Source: Halococcus saccharolyticus DSM 5350
GTDB taxonomy: Archaea; Halobacteriota; Halobacteria; Halobacteriales; Halococcaceae
NCBI RefSeq assembly: GCF_000336915.1
Contig: NZ_AOMD01000012.1
Location: 62,001 to 126,000 of the forward strand
Reading direction: 5' to 3'
Length of the DNA stretch: 64,000 nt
Below the pieces are notes generated by a model. The model did no database searches. It was not told the origin of the DNA and saw only the letters and a list, made by a program, of their open reading frames with translations. Positions 1 to 7,532 of this stretch are shown here, in pieces; within the stretch, counting starts at the first letter, position 1; every line of letters starts with the position of its first letter. The position numbers and the translations under genes are program-made.

Positions 1-4
1 AGCC

Positions 5-11
5 CTTACTT
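5..11 (+). promoter_or_regulatory. TATA-like box of the VOC gene
   Basis: CTTACTT lies 23 to 29 bases upstream of the ATG at 34. This is the spacing expected for a leaderless haloarchaeal transcript. Confidence 0.4.
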
Positions 12-33
12 CTGTCCCGTCCGACGAAAGCGC

Positions 34-471
34 ATGAGTCGTTCGACGCCCCACCTCGGCCACGTCCATCTCAAGATCCGCGACGTCGAGCGTTCGGTCG
101 CGTTCTACACCGACGTGTTCGATCTCGACGTGAACGATCGCCACGGCCCGTTCGCCTTCCTCTCCTTCGGCGACCATCACCACGACGTCGCCGTCCAAGA
201 AATCGGGGCCGACGCGGCCGGATCGGGACCAGGCGTCGGCCTCTACCACGCCGCGTTCGAGGTCGAGAGCCGCGAGGCACTCCGACGGATCCACGAAACG
301 CTCGACGAACGCGGCGTCCGGGTCGACCCGATCGACCACGGCATCAGCGAGGCGTTGTACTTCGATGATCCGGACGGTAACGGGCTCGAAGTCTATCGCG
401 ACACTCGGGTAGAGAACGATCACACCGAGTGGCAGGGGATGAACGAACCGTTCGATCCGATGGCATTGTGA
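34..471 (+). CDS. VOC family metalloprotein (glyoxalase / extradiol dioxygenase fold)
   Basis: 145 aa, one vicinal-oxygen-chelate module pair. The N-terminal GHVHLKIRDVERSVAFY is the classic first beta-strand and helix of the fold. The likely metal triad is His10, His72 (LYHAAFEV) and Glu119 (GNGLEVYRD), the pattern of CatE-like ring-cleaving dioxygenases and some glyoxalases. The DDPDGN loop before the glutamate is also typical. The protein should be cytoplasmic and bind Fe(II) or another divalent metal. No neighbour identifies the substrate: the next gene is convergent glutamate dehydrogenase. Family is clear, reaction is not. Confidence 0.85.
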   Translation: MSRSTPHLGHVHLKIRDVERSVAFYTDVFDLDVNDRHGPFAFLSFGDHHHDVAVQEIGADAAGSGPGVGLYHAAFEVESREALRRIHETLDERGVRVDPIDHGISEALYFDDPDGNGLEVYRDTRVENDHTEWQGMNEPFDPMAL

Positions 472-522
472 GCGATCGAGAAGTGGACGGGACGACGAGC
501 TGGCGGTTGAAAACGAACCGTC

Positions 523-1812
523 TCAGGGCCAGAGGCCACGCGCTTCGTGGGCCTCTGCCAGCCGGCGGAGCGCGACGATGTAGGCGGCATCGCGCCACGT
601 CGCGTCGTGATCGTCGAACGCCGCGCGGACGTCCTCCCACGCGGTCAGCATCTCGGCTTCGAGTTCCTCGTTGACCTCCTCCAGCGACCACGCTCGGCGG
701 TTGATGTCCTGGAGCCACTCGAAATAGGAGACCGTAACGCCGCCGGCGTTCGCGAGGATGTCGGGAACGACCGGAACGCCGCGCTCCTCGAAGATTTCGT
801 CCGCCGCGGTCGTCGTCGGACCGTTCGCGCCTTCGACCACGATGTCGGCCCGCACGTCGCCGGCGTTCGCTTCGGTCAGGACGTTACCGATCGCCGCCGG
901 GATCAGGACGTCGACGTCGAGTTCGAGGAGGTCGGCGTTCGTGATCGCCTCGGCCCCGGGATAGCCGGTGACGGCCTCTGGCTGTTCCTCGTGCGAACGC
1001 ACGTCGCTGGTGTCGAGGCCGTCAGGGTCGTAGATCGCGCCGTTGACGTCCGAGACCGCGACGACCGAGGCTCCCCAATCGTCGAGCTGGCGGGCGGCGT
1101 TCGCACCCACGCTACCGAACCCCTGGACCGCGACCGTGGTCTCGGCCAGTGGTCGATCGTAGTACTTGCACACCTCGCGCGCGACGATCGCGACGCTCTG
1201 GCCAGGAGCCTCCTCGCGGCCGTAGCTCCCGCCGACGACGGGCGGTTTGCCGGTGACGACGCCAGGGATGGTCTCACCCTCCTGCATCGAGTAAGCGTCC
1301 ATGAACCACGCCATCGTCTCGGCGTCGGTGCCCATGTCGGGGGCCGGGATATCGCGGGTCGGTCCGATGACGTTCCGGAGCTCCTGGGCGAATCGCCGGG
1401 TGAGCCGCTCCTTCTCCTCGCCGGAGAGCGATTTCGGATCGACCACGATCCCGCCCTTCGCGCCGCCGAAGGGGAGATCCATCACCGCACACTTCCACGT
1501 CATCCACATCGAGAGCCCCACGCACTCCTCGTCGGTGACGCCGGGGTGATAGCGAAGGCCGCCCTTGTAGGGGCCGCGAACGCTGTCGTGCTGGGCGCGG
1601 TAGCCCGTAAAGACCTCGACGGTACCGTTGTCACGCTCCATCGGTACCGACACCCGGTGAACCTGGGTCGGGTTCGATAGTCTGGTGACGACGTTCCGAT
1701 CGATATCGAGCTGTGCGGCCGCGCGCTCTAACTGGCGCTCGGCGGTCTCACGCGCCGATTCCGGCTCTTCTTCCTCCTCACTCTCGTCGGTCTCGGCGGT
1801 TGCTGCCGCCAT
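523..1812 (-). CDS. gdhB: Glutamate dehydrogenase (Glu/Leu/Phe/Val family)
   Basis: 429 aa. Catalyses reversible oxidative deamination of glutamate to 2-oxoglutarate and ammonia. Substrate-binding core around residues 80-122 contains [10 protein letters not shown], the WKCAV lysine (Lys107) and GGAKGG (Lys119). The Rossmann motif [15 protein letters not shown] near residue 230 binds the dinucleotide. The N-terminus carries an extra run of acidic residues (about 11-18) before the conserved helix, an ordinary haloarchaeal extension. The gene is divergent from guaAA; the shared gap 1813-2032 has A+T-rich promoter DNA. Whether it uses NAD or NADP cannot be told from this reading. The symbol follows usual haloarchaeal naming and the paralogue could be another gdh. 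Confidence 0.93.
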   Translation of the reverse strand: MAAATAETDESEEEEEPESARETAERQLERAAAQLDIDRNVVTRLSNPTQVHRVSVPMERDNGTVEVFTGYRAQHDSVRGPYKGGLRYHPGVTDEECVGLSMWMTWKCAVMDLPFGGAKGGIVVDPKSLSGEEKERLTRRFAQELRNVIGPTRDIPAPDMGTDAETMAWFMDAYSMQEGETIPGVVTGKPPVVGGSYGREEAPGQSVAIVAREVCKYYDRPLAETTVAVQGFGSVGANAARQLDDWGASVVAVSDVNGAIYDPDGLDTSDVRSHEEQPEAVTGYPGAEAITNADLLELDVDVLIPAAIGNVLTEANAGDVRADIVVEGANGPTTTAADEIFEERGVPVVPDILANAGGVTVSYFEWLQDINRRAWSLEEVNEELEAEMLTAWEDVRAAFDDHDATWRDAAYIVALRRLAEAHEARGLWP

Positions 1813-1899
1813 CTCAGCGATCCCCTCGCCAGTAGCTGTCGGCTGCTGTGCGCGCCGCGGTGCTGTCGGCAGTCTGCATTGGCTCGGCTCACGGGCTGC

Positions 1900-1956
1900 A
1901 TCTTAATAATACTGATGCTATTACGACATACCTGTGCATACTATTCAATATAAGGT
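1900..1956 (-). promoter_or_regulatory. Promoter region of the glutamate dehydrogenase gene
   Basis: A+T-rich stretch in a G+C-rich gap. On the minus strand it offers two TATA candidates, TTATTAAGA (about 1901-1909) and TTATATTG (1945-1952). Both lie 90 or more bases upstream of the ATG at 1812, so this gene, unlike most here, would have a leader of roughly 65 bases or more. Confidence 0.4.
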
Positions 1957-2002
1957 TCACGTGACGACGTGTCGCTCCCGCTGTTCGGGCGGTTTCAGGG
2001 AG

Positions 2003-2010
2003 CTTTTAGG
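2003..2010 (+). promoter_or_regulatory. TATA-like box of guaAA
   Basis: CTTTTAGG lies 23 to 30 bases upstream of the ATG at 2033, which fits a leaderless transcript. Confidence 0.5.
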
Positions 2011-2032
2011 CGACTCCCACCAATAGCCAGCA

Positions 2033-2584
2033 ATGACACGAATCGTCGTCGTCGACAACCACGGCCAGTTCACTCACCTCGAAGGCCGGGCGTTGCGCGA
2101 CATCGGCGTCGAGACCGCAATCGTCGACAACACCACCGCACCCGACGAGATCGACGCCGACGGACTGGTGCTCTCTGGTGGCCCCTCGATCGACGAGAGC
2201 GGTCGATGTGACGAGTATCTCGATCTCGGCGTCCCGGTTCTCGGCATCTGTCTCGGAATGCAGGTCATCGCGGACGAACTCGGTGGAGCCGTCGGTGCCG
2301 GCGACTACGGTGGCTACGCCGACGTCACGGTCGACATCGACGATTCCGACGATCCACTTGTGGGGTCGCTCGCGCCAGAAACCCGTGTCTGGGCGAGCCA
2401 CGCCGACGAGGTGGTCGAACTTCCTGAAGGATTCGTCCGCACGGGCAGCAGCGATGTCTGTGACATCGAGTCGATGAGCGATCCCGACCGTGGGCTCTAC
2501 GGCGTCCAGTGGCATCCCGAGGTCGCCCACACTGCGGAGGGTGAGGCGGTCTTCGAGAACTTCCGGGCTATCTGTGAGTCCTAA
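2033..2584 (+). CDS. guaAA: GMP synthase, glutamine amidotransferase subunit A
   Basis: 183 aa. Supplies ammonia from glutamine for conversion of XMP to GMP. In archaea the two GuaA domains are separate proteins; this is the glutaminase alone and the ATP-pyrophosphatase subunit is not in the window. Class I triad visible: nucleophile Cys73 in VLGICLGMQ, then His161 and Glu163 in VQWHPEVAHT. Length matches archaeal GuaAA (about 185-190 aa). The next gene follows 51 bases downstream but has its own TATA box, so it need not be co-transcribed. Confidence 0.95.
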   Translation: MTRIVVVDNHGQFTHLEGRALRDIGVETAIVDNTTAPDEIDADGLVLSGGPSIDESGRCDEYLDLGVPVLGICLGMQVIADELGGAVGAGDYGGYADVTVDIDDSDDPLVGSLAPETRVWASHADEVVELPEGFVRTGSSDVCDIESMSDPDRGLYGVQWHPEVAHTAEGEAVFENFRAICES

Positions 2585-2604
2585 CCTGCCGGCGAGTAGT
2601 GGGG

Positions 2605-2610
2605 TTTTAC
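2605..2610 (+). promoter_or_regulatory. TATA-like box of the DUF2070 gene
   Basis: TTTTAC lies 26 to 31 bases before the ATG at 2636. Its position decides in favour of that ATG over the in-frame GTG at 2624. Confidence 0.5.
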
Positions 2611-2635
2611 CTGCTCGCGCGCGGTGTCGTCGCCA

Positions 2636-4489
2636 ATGACGGCGACTCAGGGCGATCTCGCGGCGCTCTCGCGGTACGTGTTCCGCGCACCGCGGTGGTA
2701 CGCGAGTCTGGGGTTCGCGCTGGTGGTCGCCGCGCTCGCAGGTGTCGTAGCGTTCGACTCGCGGTTCGTCCTCGAGGACGCGTGGCAAGGGGTGTTCTTC
2801 ATCGGGGTTCCGACCGTCGTGGCGGCGGTGCTCACGCCGCCGGTCGACCGCCGACTCGGTGGGCAGCTCACACCGAACCGAGCCTCCCTGCTTGCGCTCG
2901 TGTGCGAACTCCTCCTCGTCGTCGTACTCGTCGTGGCGGGGCTCGTCGTGCTGCTCACGCCGCTCGGGCAGGGGTTCGTCTTCGACGCGCTGACCATCGG
3001 GCTGGCGGCAGTGTTCGCGCTCCGCTTGCTCGCCGTAATGGCGATCTCGCGCAAATCGTTGCTCGCCGCGAGCGTTCCCGCGAGCATCCAGACCGCGACG
3101 GTCGCGCTCCTCGTGTTCGTCTACAGCGGCACGATGCGGTACGTCGAGGTCGGCGGCCCGCTGGTACGCTCGTTTCTCTCCCGGCCGACGCGTGGCCCCG
3201 CGGAGTTCCAGGCGGTCGAACCGCTCGACTTCGCGCTCCTCGGGGTGACCTGCGTGCTGTATGCGGTCGGGGTCAGAGTGTTCGTCGCCGCGATCGACCG
3301 GCCGTGGCGACGGAGCCTCGGCGTGAGCGTCCTCGATTTCCTCCGTGGGTTCATCGGCCATATCGCCGAGGGAACGAGAGAGTTGGAGGCGTTCTTCGAG
3401 TCGCTCGGCGAGGAGGCGATCGTCCCCGTCTCGGTGCTCTCGGCCCGCCGGTCCGACGGCACCGAGAAAGCCCGCTTCGTCCTCCCGATGATCCATCCCG
3501 GCCCGATGGGCGAGATCGGCGGGGGCAACCTTCCCGAGCGAGTCGCCGAGAGCGCCGACGGACTCGGCTTCCCGCCACACGCAACTGCCGGTCACGACTT
3601 CAATCTCGTGACCGAGCGCGAGGTCGATACGGTGCTCGACGCGGTTTCACGTGCACACGAGCGCATCGAGTACACCGAGACCGCGACCCCGAGTCGGCGC
3701 ACGACCGTCGGTGAGGCCACCGTGACCGGCCACGCTATCGGCGACAGCGCGCTGCTCGTGGCGACGTACGCCCCGGGATTCGCCGACGACATCGACTACT
3801 CCGTGGGGCTCTCGGCGGCCGCGGAGGCACGGACTCGTGGACTCGCCGACGTGCTACTTGCCGATGCGCACAACTCCAACAACGGGCTCGACGGGCCGGA
3901 TCTCGGGCACGTGGTTCCCGGCAGCCAGCGCTCGTTCGACCTGATGGAAGCCACTGGCGCGGTTGCCGACGATCTCGCCGACGCACCCCAAGCAACCCTC
4001 AAGCTCGGGGTTGCGTGGGATGAGACGCCGTGGGAGCCCACCGACGGCATCGGTCCGCTCGGTATCCGGGTCGCAGTGTTCGACGTCGGCGGCGACACCA
4101 CTGCCTACGTGCTCGTCGACGGCAACAACATGGAACCCGGCCTCCGCGATGCGATCGTCGACTCTCTACCTGTGGACACCGCCGAGGTGCTCACGACCGA
4201 CACCCACGTGGTGAACACCGTCGACTCGACCAACCAGGTCGGCGGCGCGATCGACGGCGACGAACTCACGGCACGAATCGTAGCCCTCGTCGAGGAGGCA
4301 CGCGCGGACTGCGAACCCGTCGCAGCCGGGATGGCGACCGAACGCGCCCGCGTCACGGTGTTCGGCAACGACCGGACCGAGGCGCTCGCCAGCCACGCCA
4401 ACGCCATGATCGGGATGGGTGGCGCGCTCGCGGCCGCCCTCATCCTCGCGCTGATGGCGGTGAGTGTCCTGCTGTTTTTCCTCGCCTGA
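2636..4489 (+). CDS. DUF2070 family membrane protein
   Basis: 617 aa from the ATG at 2636, chosen because it sits 26-31 bases after a TATA-like box; a GTG at 2624 in frame would add four residues. The first ~230 residues hold about six hydrophobic segments. They are followed by a long soluble domain (about 240-590) with the motifs MIHPGPMGEIGGGNLP and ADAHNSNNG, rich in His, Asp and Asn and so perhaps metal-binding. A final hydrophobic helix (AALILALMAVSVLLFFLA) closes the protein. DUF2070 is a conserved archaeal family without an assigned role. The soluble part probably works at the membrane surface. Confidence 0.85.
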   Translation: MTATQGDLAALSRYVFRAPRWYASLGFALVVAALAGVVAFDSRFVLEDAWQGVFFIGVPTVVAAVLTPPVDRRLGGQLTPNRASLLALVCELLLVVVLVVAGLVVLLTPLGQGFVFDALTIGLAAVFALRLLAVMAISRKSLLAASVPASIQTATVALLVFVYSGTMRYVEVGGPLVRSFLSRPTRGPAEFQAVEPLDFALLGVTCVLYAVGVRVFVAAIDRPWRRSLGVSVLDFLRGFIGHIAEGTRELEAFFESLGEEAIVPVSVLSARRSDGTEKARFVLPMIHPGPMGEIGGGNLPERVAESADGLGFPPHATAGHDFNLVTEREVDTVLDAVSRAHERIEYTETATPSRRTTVGEATVTGHAIGDSALLVATYAPGFADDIDYSVGLSAAAEARTRGLADVLLADAHNSNNGLDGPDLGHVVPGSQRSFDLMEATGAVADDLADAPQATLKLGVAWDETPWEPTDGIGPLGIRVAVFDVGGDTTAYVLVDGNNMEPGLRDAIVDSLPVDTAEVLTTDTHVVNTVDSTNQVGGAIDGDELTARIVALVEEARADCEPVAAGMATERARVTVFGNDRTEALASHANAMIGMGGALAAALILALMAVSVLLFFLA

Positions 4490-4492
4490 ACC

Positions 4493-4497
4493 TTTTT
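4493..4497 (+). terminator. T-run terminator after the DUF2070 gene
   Basis: A TTTTT run four bases after the TGA stop, followed by a very G+C-rich stretch. Oligo-T runs are the usual archaeal intrinsic terminator. Confidence 0.4.
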
Positions 4498-4849
4498 ACT
4501 GCGGGGGGATGCGCTCCCTCGCGTTGCTCGGTCGCCCACCCCCGCTTGCAAAAACGTTCATGAAAAACCCCCGCTCGCGCCTTCGGCGCTCGCGGTAGAG
4601 CTACTGGCGCTTTCCGCGCCGCGACCGCCACCGTACAGCACCGCCGAAGCCCTCGGCCGCGAGGTGCGAGTGAAGCGAGCACCTCGGAACGAGCGAGCGG
4701 CGAAGCCGCGAGCACCTCGCCCTTCATCCACCAGGAGAGCTTGCTCTCTTGAGCCTCAGCTCACGATGTTCGTCGAGACGCCAGGAACCGCCACTGCACC
4801 GCAAACCGCGGCGCGACCCGCTACCGCGCCGTAACCCCACCGCGACCCG
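4498..4849. repeat. Hairpin-rich intergenic region (palindromic units)
   Basis: About 350 bases without a gene between two converging genes. It is packed with short inverted repeats: GCGCC-TTC-GGCGC near 4580; an 8-bp arm pair CGAGGTGC/GCACCTCG (4660-4667 and 4679-4686); GCGGC-GAA-GCCGC (4697-4709); and GAGAGC-TT-GCTCTC (4735-4748). The very small loops and alternating G+C arms resemble REP-type units, and similar units occur inside two genes of this window. No ORF here has coding character. Confidence 0.55.
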
Positions 4850-5092
4850 TCACTCGTCGGCGAACAGCTCATCGACCGCCGACTCCGCCGCCTGGATCGC
4901 CTCCTCGACGACCGCTTCGGGGTCGGGGTCTGCGTCGTCGGGTGGGTTGAGATAGATGTCGATGTCGAGGATACCGTCCTCGAACCCCACGGTGATGTCG
5001 AGATCACGGACTGCCGATCGCTTGTACCGCGAGAAAATCATTCCTTCGGCGGCCTCGCTGGCCGTCGCTACGACCTCGTCGTCGGTCGGCAT
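4850..5092 (-). CDS. DUF3194 family protein
   Basis: 80 aa, acidic and cytoplasmic. It matches the small archaeal DUF3194 family, which is regularly found just downstream of prefoldin beta as here. The pfdB stop TAG directly abuts this ATG (TAGATG), so the two are one transcript and translation is probably coupled. The sequence suggests a helix, two beta-strands (DITVGFEDGILDIDIYL) and a C-terminal helix. No catalytic motif is visible and the function is unknown. A role near the chaperone or the linked translation genes is a guess from position. Confidence 0.8.
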   Translation of the reverse strand: MPTDDEVVATASEAAEGMIFSRYKRSAVRDLDITVGFEDGILDIDIYLNPPDDADPDPEAVVEEAIQAAESAVDELFADE

Positions 5093-5500
5093 CTACCCGC
5101 CCGCACCGGGACCGCCGGGGCCCATGCCGCCCGCCGGGCCGGGACCGCCACCGCCGCCACCGCTCAGCATCTGCTGGAGCTCGCTCTGGAGGCTCTCGAA
5201 CTGCTCCTGAACGCGCTCTTCCTGTTTTTCGAGCGTCTCGACACGGACTTCGAGGCTGGAAACCTTGTCGTCGAGGTCTTCCTCAGCCTCGTCGTAGTCG
5301 GTCTCGATCAGGAGCTCGCCGACCTCGCGGTACATCGTGGTGTCGCTGTCGATGTCGTCGAGCTCGTCGAGGGCGGTCTGGGACTCAGTGAGCTGGGTCT
5401 CGGCCTGCTGTTTCTGTGCGGCGACCTGCTGGGCGCTCTCTTGGAGGTCCTGAAGCTCCTCGATTTTCTCCTGGGCTTCCGGCGGCAGATTCCCTTGCAT
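5093..5500 (-). CDS. pfdB: Prefoldin subunit beta
   Basis: 135 aa from the ATG at 5500. The start is set by a TATA-like box (minus strand GGTTTTTC, about 5523-5530) 25-30 bases upstream; the longer open frame to 5911 has no coding character. Prefoldin is a hexameric jellyfish-shaped co-chaperone of two alpha and four beta subunits that hands unfolded proteins to the thermosome. Visible layout: N-terminal helix (residues 5-45), beta-hairpin region (50-75, [16 protein letters not shown]), C-terminal coiled-coil helix (78-112), then a Gly/Pro-rich tail (113-135). The tail is longer than in many homologues. Followed without a gap by DUF3194. Confidence 0.93.
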   Translation of the reverse strand: MQGNLPPEAQEKIEELQDLQESAQQVAAQKQQAETQLTESQTALDELDDIDSDTTMYREVGELLIETDYDEAEEDLDDKVSSLEVRVETLEKQEERVQEQFESLQSELQQMLSGGGGGGPGPAGGMGPGGPGAGG

Positions 5501-5645
5501 ACCCGTCACCTCGGTGGCCGGAGGGAAAAACCCCCGCTTTCGAACCAATTCCTCGGATCTCTCCGCACCAAGCGATGCATCGAGTAACGACTCGATTCCG
5601 GTGGTTTCGCAAAAATCGTGGTCTGATATCGTCGTGACCAACCAG

Positions 5646-5888
5646 CTACAGGTTGCGGAGACGGACCTCGTCGTCGTTGACGCTATCGACGTGGTCGTTT
5701 TGCAACTCGTGCGAGTCATCGGAATCGTCCCAGCTGAGCGCCGATTTGAGCTTGTCTGTAAGGCTCGAATCGTCGTTCGTTTCGATGATCCCTTTTCCGT
5801 TCTCCGTATCCGTGACGCTACCGATGCGGTTCCCCTCGTGATCAACGACCGATTTTCCCCTGTCGTCGTCGGTGAGATCTCGTGCCAT
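5646..5888 (-). CDS. Small PRC-barrel-like protein
   Basis: 80 aa from the ATG at 5888, chosen because the TATA-like TTAATT (minus strand AATTAA, 5915-5920) lies 27-32 bases upstream. Residues 8-40 ([18 protein letters not shown]) have the PRC-barrel signature of a beta-turn with DxxG and IGxV. The remainder is a highly charged tail. Haloarchaea encode many such short PRC-barrel proteins of unknown function; the domain elsewhere binds partners such as RimM substrates or photosynthetic reaction centre subunits. Probably a monocistronic gene, separated from pfdB by 145 bases and from pcc1 by 112 bases. Confidence 0.75.
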   Translation of the reverse strand: MARDLTDDDRGKSVVDHEGNRIGSVTDTENGKGIIETNDDSSLTDKLKSALSWDDSDDSHELQNDHVDSVNDDEVRLRNL

Positions 5889-5913
5889 TGCGTCACACGA
5901 TATGCGATCACAT

Positions 5914-5920
5914 GTTAATT
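5914..5920 (-). promoter_or_regulatory. TATA-like box of the PRC-barrel gene
   Basis: AATTAAC on the minus strand, 26 to 32 bases upstream of the ATG at 5888. Confidence 0.45.
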
Positions 5921-6000
5921 GTTCTGAGGCTGCGAATGCAGGCTGTTGTTCACGATCCAATGTAGCGTTTGGACGTGTCGACAACCGTCCGGCAATCAGT

Positions 6001-6255
6001 TTACTTCGATCCCGGTACGGCACACCGCTCCGCGACCGCCATCAACGACAGCCACGTATTCTGTCCGGCACGGAGTGCGACGAGATCTGCGGCTTCGATG
6101 GTGATCTCCACCGACCCTCCATCGCGCGCGAGGCTAGCCCGCGTCCGATCACCCTCGATGTCGTCGATCTCGGGCCGGAGGCTCGCCTCGACGGTCGTGG
6201 CTCGTGCGGCGGTATCGTACTCGAACGTGAGAAGAGTCTCGTGGCGCTCGGTCAC
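6001..6255 (-). CDS. pcc1: KEOPS complex subunit Pcc1
   Basis: 84 aa from a GTG at 6255. KEOPS makes the universal N6-threonylcarbamoyl-adenosine at position 37 of ANN-reading tRNAs; Pcc1 is its small dimerising subunit. The sequence has the Pcc1 pattern: strand LLTFEYD, pairs of hydrophobic strands SVEITIEAADLVALRA, then a C-terminal helix NTWLSLMAVAERC. The GTG shares one base with the rpoP stop (TAGTG). That overlap and the family length decide against the longer frame to 6327. The kinase-endopeptidase subunit is not in this window. Confidence 0.9.
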   Translation of the reverse strand: MTERHETLLTFEYDTAARATTVEASLRPEIDDIEGDRTRASLARDGGSVEITIEAADLVALRAGQNTWLSLMAVAERCAVPGSK

Positions 6256-6389
6256 TACTCGACGTCGATCTCTTTGACGTCGCGGCTGCGCTCTTTCAGC
6301 AGGACGCGGTGGCCGCAGTACGGACACCGCACACCACCGTAGTCGTCGAGTTCGACGTCGCGCTTACACCGCGAACACTTGTAGCTCAT
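6255..6389 (-). CDS. rpoP: DNA-directed RNA polymerase subunit P (Rpb12/RPC10)
   Basis: 44 aa, the expected size of this tiny zinc-ribbon polymerase subunit. Two CxxC pairs (CSRC at 5-8 and CPYC near 22-25) bind one zinc ion, followed by the basic tail [11 protein letters not shown]. It begins inside the rpl37ae stop (ATGA, 6386-6389) and its own stop overlaps the pcc1 GTG, so the three genes are translationally coupled. It is shorter than most gene callers accept and could easily be missed. Confidence 0.95.
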   Translation of the reverse strand: MSYKCSRCKRDVELDDYGGVRCPYCGHRVLLKERSRDVKEIDVE

Positions 6390-6667
6390 TCGTCGTCTGC
6401 ACCCTCGTCGGCGAGTGCGGCCCGGATCGAGCGCTCGACGGTCCGCCCGCCGGGCGTCTCGGGCCGGTAGGCCCCGCCAGCGAAGGCGTGGCCGCACTTG
6501 CCGCACTCCCAGATCCCCGTGTCGGTTCGATCGACGGCGTCCTCGCCGCACTCGGGACAGCCGTGATCGTCGTTCATGTCAGCCTCGATCTCGGCGACGC
6601 GTCGGCGCGAGACGCGGCCATAGCGTGCGCCGAACCGGCCCGCACTCCCGACTTCCTGATTACCCAT
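6386..6667 (-). CDS. rpl37ae: 50S ribosomal protein L37Ae
   Basis: 93 aa. The N-terminal [19 protein letters not shown] is the rRNA-binding signature of eL43 (L37Ae). A zinc ribbon follows, with CPEC and CGKC pairs flanking DRTDTGIWE. The C-terminus is acidic, as often in haloarchaeal ribosomal proteins. First gene of the rpl37ae-rpoP-pcc1 operon; a TATA-like TTTTAC (minus strand, 6694-6699) lies 27-32 bases upstream of its ATG, so the transcript is probably leaderless. Confidence 0.95.
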   Translation of the reverse strand: MGNQEVGSAGRFGARYGRVSRRRVAEIEADMNDDHGCPECGEDAVDRTDTGIWECGKCGHAFAGGAYRPETPGGRTVERSIRAALADEGADDE

Positions 6668-6692
6668 GGTGACACCGCTACGGCAAGGGGCG

Positions 6693-6699
6693 AGTAAAA
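6693..6699 (-). promoter_or_regulatory. Promoter of the rpl37ae-rpoP-pcc1 operon
   Basis: TTTTAC on the minus strand, 26 to 32 bases before the rpl37ae ATG at 6667; the only good TATA candidate for the three overlapping genes. Confidence 0.5.
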
Positions 6700-6767
6700 C
6701 CCTTCGTGTTCTTCCTGCGGCTGCTTGGAGCCGTGTCGTGAATCGACATCGCTGGCGGCGAGCCGAG

Positions 6768-7493
6768 CTACTTACGGAGATCGGCGTCGGCGAGCCCGCG
6801 ATTCAGGTCCTCGCGCACCCGCTCACCCTGGTCGCGATCGGCGGCGGTCGTCACCACTCGAACTTCCTGAACGCTCGATCCGTCCCGGAGCAGGAGGCGG
6901 ACGTTACCGTTCGCGTCGGCCCGGGTCGCCTTCGCGCGGACGCCCGTCCGCGACCCGCGCCCGCCGGCGTCGATCGGGCCCGGAATCACCTTCTTCACGT
7001 GTGGGTGATCGGCCGCGACGCCGACCGTGTCTCTCCCCGTCCGTCCGCCGACGAGCGTCGAGTGACTCCCCCCGAGCTTCTCGCGTGGCGGCGTCTCCAC
7101 TACCGCGAGTGCGGGCTCGTCGGCGCGTTCGAGCACCGTCGCCACCGGATCGTCGCCGGGATCGGCGATCCGCCGGCAGTCGTAGTGTAACTGTGTGCGC
7201 ACCGCACGGAGCACCTCACGGTCGCCGGTCGCGTAGACGGTTTCGGGACGTTTCCGGTGGACTTCGTCGGCGATCCGTCCCGCGAAGTTTCGCCGTTCGC
7301 GTGGCCGGTCCTCGCCGCTCTCCTCGATGGTCGTCACCGTCCACGTCCCGACGCGCTCGCCGTCGGCGAGGCTGGTGGCGGTGGCGCGCTCGCGCCCGCA
7401 GTCGAGGACGACGCTGTCGACGCTCGCGGTCCGACAGGTTAGACAGAAATCGCCCGCCCGGTCGAGTCGCGCGCCACACCGGCCACACTCCAT
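6768..7493 (-). CDS. DUF2103 family protein with N-terminal zinc ribbon
   Basis: 241 aa. Begins with a zinc-ribbon-like [18 protein letters not shown] (residues 3-20). A central Asp/Arg-rich region follows (about 60-130), and the conserved C-terminal part contains [10 protein letters not shown] and [12 protein letters not shown]. This order matches the archaeal DUF2103 family, described as predicted metal-binding proteins with no proven role. It starts 39 bases after the truD stop, on the same strand. TATA-like GGTTTATCC (minus strand, about 7513-7521) gives it a possible promoter of its own. Confidence 0.8.
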   Translation of the reverse strand: MECGRCGARLDRAGDFCLTCRTASVDSVVLDCGRERATATSLADGERVGTWTVTTIEESGEDRPRERRNFAGRIADEVHRKRPETVYATGDREVLRAVRTQLHYDCRRIADPGDDPVATVLERADEPALAVVETPPREKLGGSHSTLVGGRTGRDTVGVAADHPHVKKVIPGPIDAGGRGSRTGVRAKATRADANGNVRLLLRDGSSVQEVRVVTTAADRDQGERVREDLNRGLADADLRK

Positions 7494-7532
7494 GCGCGGG
7501 ATTCGGCGACGCGGCGGATAAACCGGTCGTTC

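Noticed and set aside
547-1680. Long plus-strand ORF (377 codons) opposite the glutamate dehydrogenase gene
   Set aside because: It is the antisense shadow of a well-supported gene; G+C-rich codons produce such frames on both strands throughout the window.
2006-3595. 529-codon minus-strand frame over guaAA and DUF2070
   Set aside because: Low-complexity His/Arg/Asp/Glu composition with no fold-like pattern, and it covers two real genes on the other strand.
4498-4849. CRISPR array in the repeat-rich gap
   Set aside because: Repeats are hairpins of differing sequence with no regular spacing and no spacer pattern; no cas gene is present.
5501-5911. Upstream extension of prefoldin beta to give a 272-aa protein
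   Set aside because: The extension is basic and Thr/Ser-rich, lies over the PRC-barrel gene in another frame, and the TATA box sits at the right place for the ATG at 5500.
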